Positions 18,001 to 27,000 of a stretch of 64,000 bases of DNA are shown here, one piece after another. The stretch lies in assembly GCF_039522585.1 (NCBI RefSeq), contig NZ_BAAADR010000012.1; one strand, given 5' to 3'. Both the position numbers and the translations under genes were made by a program. The notes below the pieces were generated by a model. The model was not told where the DNA came from and ran no database searches. It was given only the letters and a program-made list of their open reading frames with translations. The DNA is from Bisbaumannia salifodinae (GTDB lineage: Bacteria > Pseudomonadota > Gammaproteobacteria > Pseudomonadales > Halomonadaceae). Positions within the stretch are counted from its first letter, which is position 1; each line of letters starts with the position of its first letter.

Positions 18001-21000
18001 CACCGAGTCAGCGCCGAGGAGCTGCCCCCACAGGCGCGCCAGGCACTGCTCGGTGGGGCCGAGCGGCGCCTGCGCCGGGTCGGCCTCCGCCGGCGGCGCC
18101 TCCGGCTCGGGCAAGGCGTGCCGATCCAGTTTGCCATTGGCCGTCAGCGGCAATGCCTCCAGGCACAGCCAGTGGGCCGGCAGCATGGGTTCCGGCAATT
18201 GCTGCCGGGCCAGGGCCTGCAAGGCGTTCAGCTCTGCCGGCGCCAGGGCCGGGCTGAGGTAGGCGACCAGTTGCCTGCGCCCCTGGAGCTCACGGGCCAG
18301 GACGGCGGCCTCCTGGACCGGCGACTGGGCGCCCAGCCAGGCGGCGACCTCCCCCGGTTCGACACGAAAGCCGCGGATCTTCACCTGATCGTCCTGGCGC
18401 CCCAGGAACCGCAGGTGGCCGGCCCGGTCCAGGCGCACCCGGTCGCCACTGCGATAGAACCGCTGGCCGGACAGGCCGTGGCCGAAGGCGCGCGCCGTCA
18501 ATGCCGGCTCATCCAGATACCCCGTGGCCACCTGCGGGCCACCGATCAGCAGTTCGCCGGCGGCGCCGAGTGGCACCGGCTGCCCCGCCTCATCGACGAT
18601 GCGCAACTCACAGCCGGCCAGTGGCCGCCCCAGCGGCAGGTAAGGCTCCGGCGTGGCCGCCTCAAGCGCCGACACTTCGCCGCAGATCACCCCGACCGTG
18701 GTTTCCGAGGGGCCATAGTGGTTGAAGATCCGCAGCTCGGGCGCCAGGTCGCGCACCCGGGCCAACAAGGCGGGGTCGAAGCCCTCGCCGCCGAGAATCA
18801 GCAGCCGCCGCGGCAGGACCCGACGCGCATCCGCCAGGGCCAGCAACCCGCGCAGGTGTGAGGGGGCGATCTTCAGGCAGTCCACCGGCTGCTGCGCCAG
18901 GAAATCCGCCCAGCCCGGCGGGTCGAAGGCCAGCGCGGCTTCGGGCAGCACCAGCGGATCCCCGGCCTGCAAGGCGGCAAAGACCGCGGTCAGCCCCAGA
19001 TCCGCCGCCACCGTGGCCAGGGTGCCCCAGCGACTCCCCGGGGGGGCCCCCAAGCGCTGGCCGAGGGCAACGGCGTAGTGCGCCAGATTGCCATGGCTGA
19101 CCAGCACGCCCTTCGGTTGCCCGGTGGAGCCGGAGGTGTAGATCAGGTAGGCCGGCAGCTCCGGCCGGCTGAGACTGGCCGTATGGGGGGCCGCCGCCTC
19201 GGCGGTCAGGTCGGCGGCATCGAGTACCAGGCGGGCCAGGTCCGTGGCGACGGGTGGGGCATCGGCCTGAGTCAGCAGCAGGCTCGCGCCGCTGTTCTGC
19301 AGCAGTTGCGCCAGGCGCTGCGCTGGCTGGGCCGGGTCGAGGAACAGGCAGACGGCACCGCGCTGCCAACAGGCCAGGGTCGCCACCACCTGCTCCACCG
19401 TACGCGGCATGCACAGGCCGACCACCTGCCCCGGGCCGACCCCCTGCTCGGCCAGCCGCGCCGCCAGGGCCCGGGTGGCCCGCCCCAGGCCCGCGTAGTC
19501 GAGGTGCCGCTGGCGGCTGCACAGGGCCGGCGCCCGTGGCGTGCGAGCCGCCCACCGCAAGACCTGCTGATCCAGCGGCAAGGGCGTCGCGCCCAGCGCC
19601 GGGCCGCTCAGTTCGCTGGCCGGTGACGCCAGGCGCACCTCGCTCAGGCGGCGTTCCGGGTGTTGCGCGGTGTCCTGCAGGATGGCCAAGAGGTCATCGA
19701 GCAGTTGTTCGGCGGTGGCGGCATCGAACAGTTCGTCACTGTACTCCAGCTCGCAGCGCAGGCGCCGATCGGCACCGCGCAGCAGCCGCAGGGTCAGGTC
19801 GAAACGCGCATGGCGCTGCGGCGGATCGAGGACCTCGACGTCCACGCCGGGTAACGCCAGGGTACGGCTCTCGGGCAGGTCGACCTGGACGAACATGACC
19901 CGGAACAGCGGGTTGGAGCGCGGACGCTCGAGCGCCTCGAGAACCTGCTCGAAAGGCAGCTGTTGATGATCGAAGGCCGCCGCCAGCGTATCGCGGCTAC
20001 GCGACAGGGCACTGCGGAAATCCGCGTCGTCCTGCAGGCGCTGGCGAATCACCAGGGTATTGAGCAAGGGACCGATCAGGGGCGTCAGCTCGGGGCGGTC
20101 GCGTTGCGCCACGGAAGTCCCCAGGCAGAGGTCACGCTCGCCGCTGTAGCGCGCCAGCAGCCAACTGAAGGCGGTCAGGCCATAGAGATACAGGGTCACG
20201 CCCTGGCGGCGGACCGCCTCCTCGACGCGGGTCGACAGCGCCGGTGGCAGGTCGCGGCCGAGCACCGCGCCAGTGTGGCGACGCTGGCTGGCCGGAGGCC
20301 GCGGTCGATCCAGCGGCAATGCCAGGTCCGCCGGCGCATCGGCCAGGACCGAACGCCAGTATTCGACCTGCTGTCGGCAACTGTCACTGGCCAGCCACTC
20401 CGCTTCCCAGGCGGCGTAGTCGGCATACTGGATGCTCAACTCCGGTTGCCGGGCGGCCTCGCCCTGGGCCAGGGCACGGTAGGCCTCGGCCAGCTCGCGG
20501 GTCAATTGCTGGGCCGACCAGGCATCGTAGGCCACATGGTGAATGGTGAAGAACAACCAGAGGGTCGTCCCCTCGTCATCCGCGAAGAAGCGCCAGCGCC
20601 AGGGCACCGACTGGCTCAGGTCGAAGGGCTCGGCCAACTGCCGGGCATATTCCTCGGCGCACCACTGCGCGTGGTGCTCGGCGGCGACGGGCACCGGCTC
20701 GACCCGGGGGACCGGCACCGGCCACGCTTCGCAACGCCCCTGCAGGCGCCCCTGGGCATCGGCCACATAACGGGTACGCAACACCCGGTGACGCTCGACC
20801 AGTTGCTGCATGGCCTGCTGCAGGCGCGCCAGATCCAGGCGCCCGTCGAAGCGCAATACCGAGCCGAGGTTATACAGGGCCCGGCGGCTCAGGGCCTCTG
20901 CCGAGAGGAAGCGTCTCTGCGCCTGCGACAGCGGCGGCGCCTCGCCCTCCCCCCGAGTCGCCGGAACAATCGGCAGGCGCCAACTGTCGATGCCCTGCTC

Positions 21001-21087
21001 GGCCAGGCGCTGGCGAAACCGCTGTTTCTTGTCCGCGGGCAAGGAAGCCAGCCGCTGCGCAATCTCCAGAAAAGCGTGTTGCGTCAT
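12070..21087 (-). CDS. NRPS: C-A(Asp)-T-T-C-A(Gly-like)-T-C-aspartyl beta-hydroxylase
   Basis: A 3005-aa protein from MTQHAFLEIAQ. TAAGGA lies eight bases upstream; an ATG at 21096 is the alternative. Domains by residue: C1 with HHVAYDA (~180); A1 (TSGSTGQPKG ~650) with pocket D-L-T-K-I-G-H-V-G-K, aspartate; two consecutive T domains, both GGDSI (~1037, ~1109); C2 with HHIAVDG (~1294); A2 (~1766) with D-I-L-Q-L-G-V-V-W-K, one change from a glycine code; T (GGHSL ~2146); C3 with HHIASDG (~2332); and from ~2643 a fused Fe(II)/2-oxoglutarate hydroxylase of the TauD/SyrP type (HNESAH near 2770). C-terminal fusion is the hallmark of the IbetaH-Asp subtype. C3 and the hydroxylase should act on Asp loaded by the terminal protein. 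Confidence 0.93.
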   Translation of the reverse strand: MTQHAFLEIAQRLASLPADKKQRFRQRLAEQGIDSWRLPIVPATRGEGEAPPLSQAQRRFLSAEALSRRALYNLGSVLRFDGRLDLARLQQAMQQLVERHRVLRTRYVADAQGRLQGRCEAWPVPVPRVEPVPVAAEHHAQWCAEEYARQLAEPFDLSQSVPWRWRFFADDEGTTLWLFFTIHHVAYDAWSAQQLTRELAEAYRALAQGEAARQPELSIQYADYAAWEAEWLASDSCRQQVEYWRSVLADAPADLALPLDRPRPPASQRRHTGAVLGRDLPPALSTRVEEAVRRQGVTLYLYGLTAFSWLLARYSGERDLCLGTSVAQRDRPELTPLIGPLLNTLVIRQRLQDDADFRSALSRSRDTLAAAFDHQQLPFEQVLEALERPRSNPLFRVMFVQVDLPESRTLALPGVDVEVLDPPQRHARFDLTLRLLRGADRRLRCELEYSDELFDAATAEQLLDDLLAILQDTAQHPERRLSEVRLASPASELSGPALGATPLPLDQQVLRWAARTPRAPALCSRQRHLDYAGLGRATRALAARLAEQGVGPGQVVGLCMPRTVEQVVATLACWQRGAVCLFLDPAQPAQRLAQLLQNSGASLLLTQADAPPVATDLARLVLDAADLTAEAAAPHTASLSRPELPAYLIYTSGSTGQPKGVLVSHGNLAHYAVALGQRLGAPPGSRWGTLATVAADLGLTAVFAALQAGDPLVLPEAALAFDPPGWADFLAQQPVDCLKIAPSHLRGLLALADARRVLPRRLLILGGEGFDPALLARVRDLAPELRIFNHYGPSETTVGVICGEVSALEAATPEPYLPLGRPLAGCELRIVDEAGQPVPLGAAGELLIGGPQVATGYLDEPALTARAFGHGLSGQRFYRSGDRVRLDRAGHLRFLGRQDDQVKIRGFRVEPGEVAAWLGAQSPVQEAAVLARELQGRRQLVAYLSPALAPAELNALQALARQQLPEPMLPAHWLCLEALPLTANGKLDRHALPEPEAPPAEADPAQAPLGPTEQCLARLWGQLLGADSVGRQDDFFALGGDSILSLQLIGLAAREGLKLQPRDVLEHPTLAAMALCVDGRRQPALPVVLDACRELLEQPALGADDDFFAAGGDSILSLQLIARLRQADLRLMPRQLLENPTPRQLAEVLAPVAAGPAMSPPAPVADRPWRLSHAQERVWFMQQLDPQATAYNVTQLLALRGALDVPRLERACQRLVERHEALRCRFFEEDGQVWQRLDAGGEAPFCVHDLGRLSPSEQEAAIAAAATRSFDLAAGPLLALDLFRIGEGEYRLLFNVHHIAVDGWSMGLLVQDLSRFYQEQQPASATGSLALIEAQRHRLAGEPGRALLDYWRRRLRGLDASALALSGGRPRPASQAHAGAREEYALPRSLTRDVEARARQLGVTPFVLYFAAQQLLLWRHSGRRDFAIGLPVAGRESAEDQALVGLFVNTLAYSVQIDGRQGLADFIQASGERLAEDMAHQELPFEQLLEALEVERRLDHAPLFQTLFNYQVDHQGARRLRLPGLDVEPLALPEGVVSAKFDLTFNLFTQGRGDTASTGLIVEYAKALFCPASSRRLVEDYLGLLDSLSRGDLQRPLLALPLSSVATLDTAGEATGLNAEADFITRFERRVAAHPEHVAVRCGGRGLSYGQLDAQANRLAHWLRARGVRSESTVAFCLPRDERLLVCLLGIQKASAAYLPLDPDHPPGRQSAILERARPRLLLCERLTPELPASLDAVPWDELPLSQYPTVSPARPVRLQQLAYTLYTSGSTGRPKGVQISRGNFANFLLAMERALPLDGVERYLALTTITFDISGLELCLPLVRGGTVVLADDQERQDPLLLGRLIREQAVELIQATPATWTMLLQGDREALAGRLALAGGEALAAEVAAELRQSVARLINVYGPTETTVWSTQTAVDDPSLPVVPIGRPLLNTRCHVLDEHLCEVPPGRVGELYIAGDGLARGYAGQPGLTAERFIADPFGGDGGRLYRTGDLARWQADGRLYYLGRTDDQIKLRGFRIELGEIEAALLGHPDLVQAVAKVQGESLVAFWVARPGTAPSEAVLRDHLQARLPAYMLPTHLQALTSLPLNTNGKVDRQQLPRVQAASAPGGTERLPQGASEILLGKIWAQVLQLPRLSADAHFFQLGGHSLMAAQVRARLREQGIEVPLRWLFETPRLAELAARIDGLAGDIDPASLAIPRVDHRLDQPLSSAQQRVWLMQQLDPSDSSFNMSSSVRLRGDLDVAALERSLQRLVRRHAILRTTYHQRQGEVRQRIHDSLPVALQPLVSSEAQWTSHARDLARRPFDLSGDAPLRAALYRLGESEHVLQLVIHHIASDGWSGAVLVDDLIEGYEAYRQGRRPAEDELDIQYVDYAAWQGSEAMQARQRQGLAFWRRRLAGVPAQVPLPFDFPRPERDAGAGAGLDFRLPAATLGRLKAFQRDSGVSPFMLLLTCYAAVLQRETQGRDLVIGTDVANREHPATESLVGFFVNLLALRIRLQPEWSFREQALRVREVCLEAFAWQDTPFEQVVECLDLPRQANRNPLLQTLFVLDNTPRRQRRLERLEVTPLSGEQQHSKFDMALFASEDGEALNLRWVYRTSLFRHATVERLRDTFLALLDAALAAPDSPIDALTPPPKRAAAMSSDNPLQRKMSKLGKLRQGRPATAVAPIETRPLSEGSRFPLQVVLHDRELAPAVWAEANRDTVEAWLREHGGILFRGFDLPTPADFERFCQALCPALYGHYGDLPKKEGGNNIYESTPYPQDRMILFHNESAHQHRWPRRQWFYCQTPAARGGATPIVDSRRVYRELPTWLQDKLRRKQLMYVRNFSSNLDVSWQHFFQTEARDEVERICRESHIEFQWRGANDLHTRQVCPAVILHPLTGDASFFNQVQLYHPAFLDADIREQFLKGGDAVLPRQVFYGDGSELEDDAIAAISAAYERCAVRFDWQRGDVVMLDNMLAAHARDPFEGERRIVVAMGDIYRRDQVEAAPAKDDEACMEVAP

Positions 21088-21098
21088 CGCATCCATCC

Positions 21099-24000
21099 TT
21101 ACTCTTCCATCTCTAGTAACAGCCGCTGCATTGCGTCCAAGGCCTGGTCGGTCGAGGGTCGCTGCGGGTTTTCGATCTGTTCGGCCAGGCCGGCGATCGT
21201 CGGGTCGTGGAACAGGCTGCGCAGTTCGAGCTTGATGCCGAAGCGCGTCTCGACCCGCGTCATCAGGCGCATGGCCAGCAGCGAATGCCCCCCCAGCTCG
21301 AAGAAACTGCTGAACACTCCGACCCGGGGCAGCCCGAGCAGCTCTTGCCACAGCTCGGCCAGTTGCCGCTCCAGCTCGGTGCGTGGTGCCACGCCCTGCT
21401 CGGCGGCGGTGTCCGGCGCCGGCAGGGCCTGGCGGTCGATCTTACCGTTGGCATTCAGGGTGAAGCGCGGCACCTGGACGAACCCGCTCGGCACCATGTA
21501 GCCCGGCAGTTGGCGCTCCAGATGCCGGCGCAAGGCGCCGACCTCCACGGCGACCGGCGCCTGCAGCCAGGCATACAGGTTGCGGCTGCGCGGCTCGCGC
21601 ATCACCACGGCCTCCTCCACACCGGGGTAGCGGCGCAACAGCGATTCGATCTCGCCCGGCTCGATGCGGAAGCCGCGCACCTTGACCTGGAAATCGGCAC
21701 GACCGACATAGGCCAGGCGCCCGTCCTTGCGGCGGCGTACCAGATCCCCCGTGCGGTACATGCGGCTGCCCGGCTCATCGGCGAAGGGATCCGGCAGGAA
21801 GGCCGCCGCGCTCAACGCCGCGGCATGCTGATAGCCACGGGCCACCCCCGAACCGGCGATATACAGCTCCCCCGTCGTGCCGAGCGGCACCGGGCGCAGC
21901 CGCTCATCGAGGACATAGCAGCGGGTATTGAGCAGCGGCGTACCGATGTCGGCGATGCCGGCCGGCACCTCATGCAACGCCTGGGCCGTCGACCAGACCG
22001 TGGTCTCCGTCGGGCCATAGGCGTTGATCAGGGTCACTCCCTTGGCCTGCAAGGCACCGACCAGTTCGGCGGGCACCGCCTCGCCGCCGATCAGGCCACG
22101 CAGCGGCGGCCAGTCGTCGCGACCGGTTTCCAGCAGGACCTGCCACCCCGCCGGGGTGGCCTGGAAGAGGCTGGCGCGCTGCAACAGGTCGAACAACCGG
22201 TGGCCATCGACCACCTGCTCACGGCGCGCCAGGAGCAGGGATGCCCCCTTGACCAGCGGCAGGAACAGCTCTGGCTTGCACATATCGAAGGCATAGGTGG
22301 TACTGGCCAGCCAGGTATCGGTCGCGGTGAGGGGCAGCTGCCGGTCGAGGCCGGCCAGCAGGTTGCTCAGGTTTTCGCGGGTGACCTGCACGCCTTTCGG
22401 GGTCCCGGTCGAGCCGGAGGTATAGATCACATAGGCCCGTTGCCGGGGCTCGACCGGGACCCGCGGGTCGTCGCTGGGCTGCTCCGCCAGCGGCAGCCCA
22501 TCGAGCCAGACGCTGTCGATGCCATCCAGCATCTCACGGCAGGCGGGGTCGCCGAGCACCAGCGCCGGACGCGCATGGTCGACGATCAAGCGCAGGCGCT
22601 CGGCCGGGTGCTGCGGATCCAGCGGCAGGTAGGCCGCACCGGCCTTGTGGATGGCCAGCAGGGTCGGCAGCAGCCAGGCCCCGCGGCTCAGGCACACCGC
22701 GATCAGATCATCGCTGCCCACGCCCTGCTTGCGCAGCCAGTGGGCCAGCCGGTTGCTCAGCGCATTGAGCTGGGCATAGCTGTATTGCCGGTCCTGGTAG
22801 TCGACGGCGAGCGCCTGTGGGGTGCTCGCTACCTGACGCTGGAAGCGGGCGATCAGGTCCTCCTCCACGCCCAAGGCGGCCGCCGGCGGGTTCCAGGGGC
22901 GACGCGCCAGGGCATGATCGGCGTTCGCCAGGTCGATCTCCCACAAGGGCGCCTCGGGGCGCATCAGCATGCCGTCGAGCAGGTAGCGGTATTCATCGGC
23001 ATAGCGTTGCGCGGTCTCGGCGAGGAACAGGTCGGTGTTGTACTCCAGTACGCACTGCCAATCGCCGCCGTGCTGCTCGATATGCAGGCCGATATCCACC
23101 AGGGCGCTGTCGCTGTCGATCTCCAGGCGCTCCACCGCCAAGCCGGCGAAGTGCTGCCCGGCATCGGCCGGGGTATCGCGCTGGATCAGGTTGAAGAGCG
23201 CCTGGAACAAGGGCGTGTGGCTGAGATCACGGCGCACCTGCAAGGCCTCCACCAGGCGCTCGAAGGGGACGTCCGCATATTGCTGGGCCGCCAGGTGGGA
23301 GGCCTGCAACTGCTGCCAGAAGGCCTCGACCGATTGCCCCGGGTCGATGGTGCTGCGCAATACCTGGGTACTGGCGAAGTAGCCGATCAGGTTATCGGTA
23401 TGGGCCTGGTGGCGCTGCGCGACCGGCAGGCCGACCCAGACCTCGCGCTGGCCGGAATGCCGCGCCAGCAGGATCTTCCAGGCCGCCAGCAGCGGCGCGA
23501 AGGGCGTCATGCCGCGGCGCCGCGCCGCGCCGCGCAGGCGCTCGACCAGGGCCGCAGGCAGGCTGAAGCGCAGACGCTGGCCCCGGTAGCGCTGCTCGGC
23601 GGGACGCGGCAGGTCGGTGGGCAGGTCCAGTACCGGTGGCTCCCCGGCCAGGGCCTGGCGCCAGTAGTCCAGTTGCGCCTCGATGCGCGCCAGCCCCGGC
23701 GGACTCTGCCAGCTGGCGGCCACGTCGGAAAACTGCAGCGGCAGCTCCGGCAGCGCCGCCTGGCCGCCGTCGAGCAGGGCCCGATAGAGCCGCTGCAGCT
23801 CATCGAAGAAGATCTCCAGTGAGCGTGCGTCGGCAATGATGTGGTGCAGGGTCACCTGCAGCACGCTGCGCCCCTCCCCCTGGTAGAGGCGCGCCCGCCA
23901 CGGCGGCGCGGCGCTCAGGTCGAAGGCGCGCTGCGCCTCGAGGCTCAAGGTGTCGGCGAATGCCGGCGAATGCTCGTCCTGTTCCAGGCGTTCGACGCTC

Positions 24001-27000
24001 AGCAGCTCGGCGCTACCGGCCTCGACACGCTGGCGCGCCCCCTCCGCCGTCTCGCGGAACACCGTACGCAGGCTGTGTTGGCGGTTGGCCAGTTGCCCCA
24101 GGGCCTGCTCCAGGAGCGCCGGCTGCAGGGTGCCCTCCAGGCGCAAGGCCAGGGACAGGTGGTAGGCCCGGGTGTCGCCTTGCAGGCGATCGAGGAACCA
24201 CAGGCGTTGCTGGGTGAAGTGCAGAGGCGCCTGCGGCTCGGCAAAGCCACGCAGGATGCCGTCGTCGGCCTGGTCCGAGGCGGCCAGGCACGCCGCCAGG
24301 TCGCGCAGCCGCGGTTGCTCGAATACGCTGCGCAAGGGCAAGCACCGGCCGTGCCGCTCGGCAAGCCGCGCCACCAGGCGGGCGGCCAGCAACGAATGGC
24401 CCCCCAGGGCGAAGAAGTCGTCCTCGCGACCGACCTCGCTGCCATCGAGCAATTCCGCCCAGAGCGCGGCCAGGTGGGTCTCCCACTCGGTCAAGGGCGC
24501 GCCGCCGCTAGCGTCACGTCGTGCCGGCGCCGGCAGGGCCCGGCGGTCGACCTTGCCGCTGCCGTTCAGGGGCAGGCCGTCCAGGCGGACGAACTGGCTG
24601 GGCAGCATGTAGTCGGGCAGGTGCTCGGCCAGGTGCTCGAGCAGCAGGTTGTCGCTCAGTTCATCGGCGGCCGAGTAATACGCCACCAGGCGGGCGCTGT
24701 CAGCGCTGCCGAGCAGGACCACGGTGGCCTCGCGCACCGCGGGAATAGCGGCCAGCAGGGCTTCGATCTCGCCCAGTTCGATGCGGAAGCCGCGCAGCTT
24801 GACCTGGAAGTCCAGCCGGCCCCGGTAGTCGAGGCCGCCGTCGGCGTTGCGCCGCACCCGATCCCCCGTGCGGTACATGCGCCCTCCCGGCACGAAGGGG
24901 TCGGGCAGGAAGGCGGCGGCGGTCAGGCGCGGCGCCGCGAAGTAACCTCGGCCCAGGTTATCGCCGGCCAGGTAGAGTTCGCCGGCGACGCCCGGGGGCA
25001 CCGGTTGCAGGTCGCCATCGAGCACATAGGCGGCGGTATTGGGCAGTGGCCGGCCGATCGGCACCTCCGTGTCCGTGCTCGTCCCGTCCCGCACCTCGAA
25101 GGTGCTGTAGACGCTGGCCTCGGTCGGCCCGTAGCCATTGATCACCCGCGCCCCCCGGCCCTCCATGGCCTCGGCCAGGGCACCGGGCAGCGCTTCACCG
25201 CCGGAAATCGCGCGAATGCCTCGCCAACGGCGCGAGGTATGTGCCACCAGCAGGCGCCAGGTGGCCGGCGTCGCCTGCATCACCGTCGGCCGCCCGCTTT
25301 CGAGCAGTTGATCGATGGCCTGCGGATCCCGGGCCTGCTCGCGCCCGGCAAGCAGGATGCTGGCGCCATGGGCCAAGGGCAGCAGCAGCTCGACGATGGC
25401 GATATCGAAGGTCGCGGTGGTCAGCGCCAGCACCCGATCCCGGGCCGTCAGCGGCAGGACCCGCTCGACCCCGAGCATCAGGTTCATCAGGTTGCCACGG
25501 TCGATCGCCACGCCTTTCGGTTGCCCGGTGGAGCCCGAGGTGTAGAGCACATAGGCGAGCTGGCCGGGGCTGAACGCCGGCGCGACATAGCTCGCGTCCG
25601 GCACCGGGGCATCGATATCCAGCAGCTCGACGCCACTGTTCCAGCCGGCCAGCTCCGGCAAGGCCGCGGCCGTGGTCAGGCACAGGGCCGGCTGGGCATG
25701 GGCGAGGATATAGCGCCCCCGCTCCGCCGGCATGTCCTCGGCCAAGGGCACATAGGCGGCGCCCGTCTTGAGAATGGCCAGCAGCGCCATGGGCAGGCGC
25801 GCATCACGGGGCAGGCGCAGCGCCACCCGCGCTTCCCCGCCGATACCGCGGGCCTGCAGGGTCGCCGCCAGGCGCTCGGCGGCCCGGTCCAGCTCGGCAT
25901 AGGTCAGGCGCTCGCTGCCGGCCACCACGGCCGTCGCCTCGGGATCGCGCGCGACCTGGCGGTTGAAGGCCTCGACCAGGTCTTCCCGGCCGTCCTGTCG
26001 GGGGCCTGCGAGTCGTGCCGGGGCGCGCTCGGCCGGCTGCCGGCGCAACTCACCCAGCGGCTGCTGCGGCCGTTCGAGCAAGGCGGCGAGCAGCGCCAGA
26101 TAGTCCTCGACCATGGCCTCGGCGGTCTGCTCGCGGAAGAGCTCGCTGCTGTACTGCAGGCTCAGGGTGATGCCATGTTCGCCGTCGCGCACATCCAGGT
26201 GCAGGTCGCACAGGGCCGTGTCCGGGCGGTTATCCAGCGGCTCGGCGATGACATCGGTCAGCTCGAAACGCTCCAGGGCATGGCCCGGGAAGTAGTTGAA
26301 CATGGCCTGGAACAGCGGGTTGTAACTCACCTGCCGGGGGATGCCGAGCCGCTCGATAAGGTAGTCGAAGGGCAGGTCCTGGTGCGACTGAACCGCGACG
26401 GACAGCGCCTGCAGTTCGCTCATCAGCTGCATCAGGCTGGCCTGGCCGGGCAGCGTCTGGCGATAGACCAGGGTATTGACGAAGCAGCCAACCAGCGGCT
26501 GCAACGCCGCATGGTGGCGGTTGGCCACCGGCACCCCGACCAGGATGTCCCGTTCGCCACTGCGGCTGCGCAACAGCAACTGGAAGGCGCTCAGCAGGGG
26601 AATGAAGTTGCTCCAGCCCTGGCCGGCGCTGAAGGCGCGCAGCCGCATGGCCAGGGCATCGGGCAGGCGTCGTTCGACGCGCCCCCCCGCCTGGCTGGCC
26701 TGCGCCGGGCGCGGGAAATCCGCGGCCAGGTCGAGCACCGGGAGATCGCCGGACAATTGCTCGCGCCAGAAGGCCAGTTCCTGCCGGCAGGCGGCGCCCT
26801 CCATCCACTGCTGCTGCCACAGCGCATAGTCGGCGTACTGCATCGGCAGGTTCGCCGATAGCGGCTCGTGGCCCCGGCACAGCTCGCGGTAGTGCCCGCA
26901 CAGCTCATCGATGATCAGTTGCAGTGACCAGCCATCGGCGACGATATGATGGCAGCTCAGCGCCAGGACATGCTCCTGCGGCGCCAGGCGATAGAGACTG

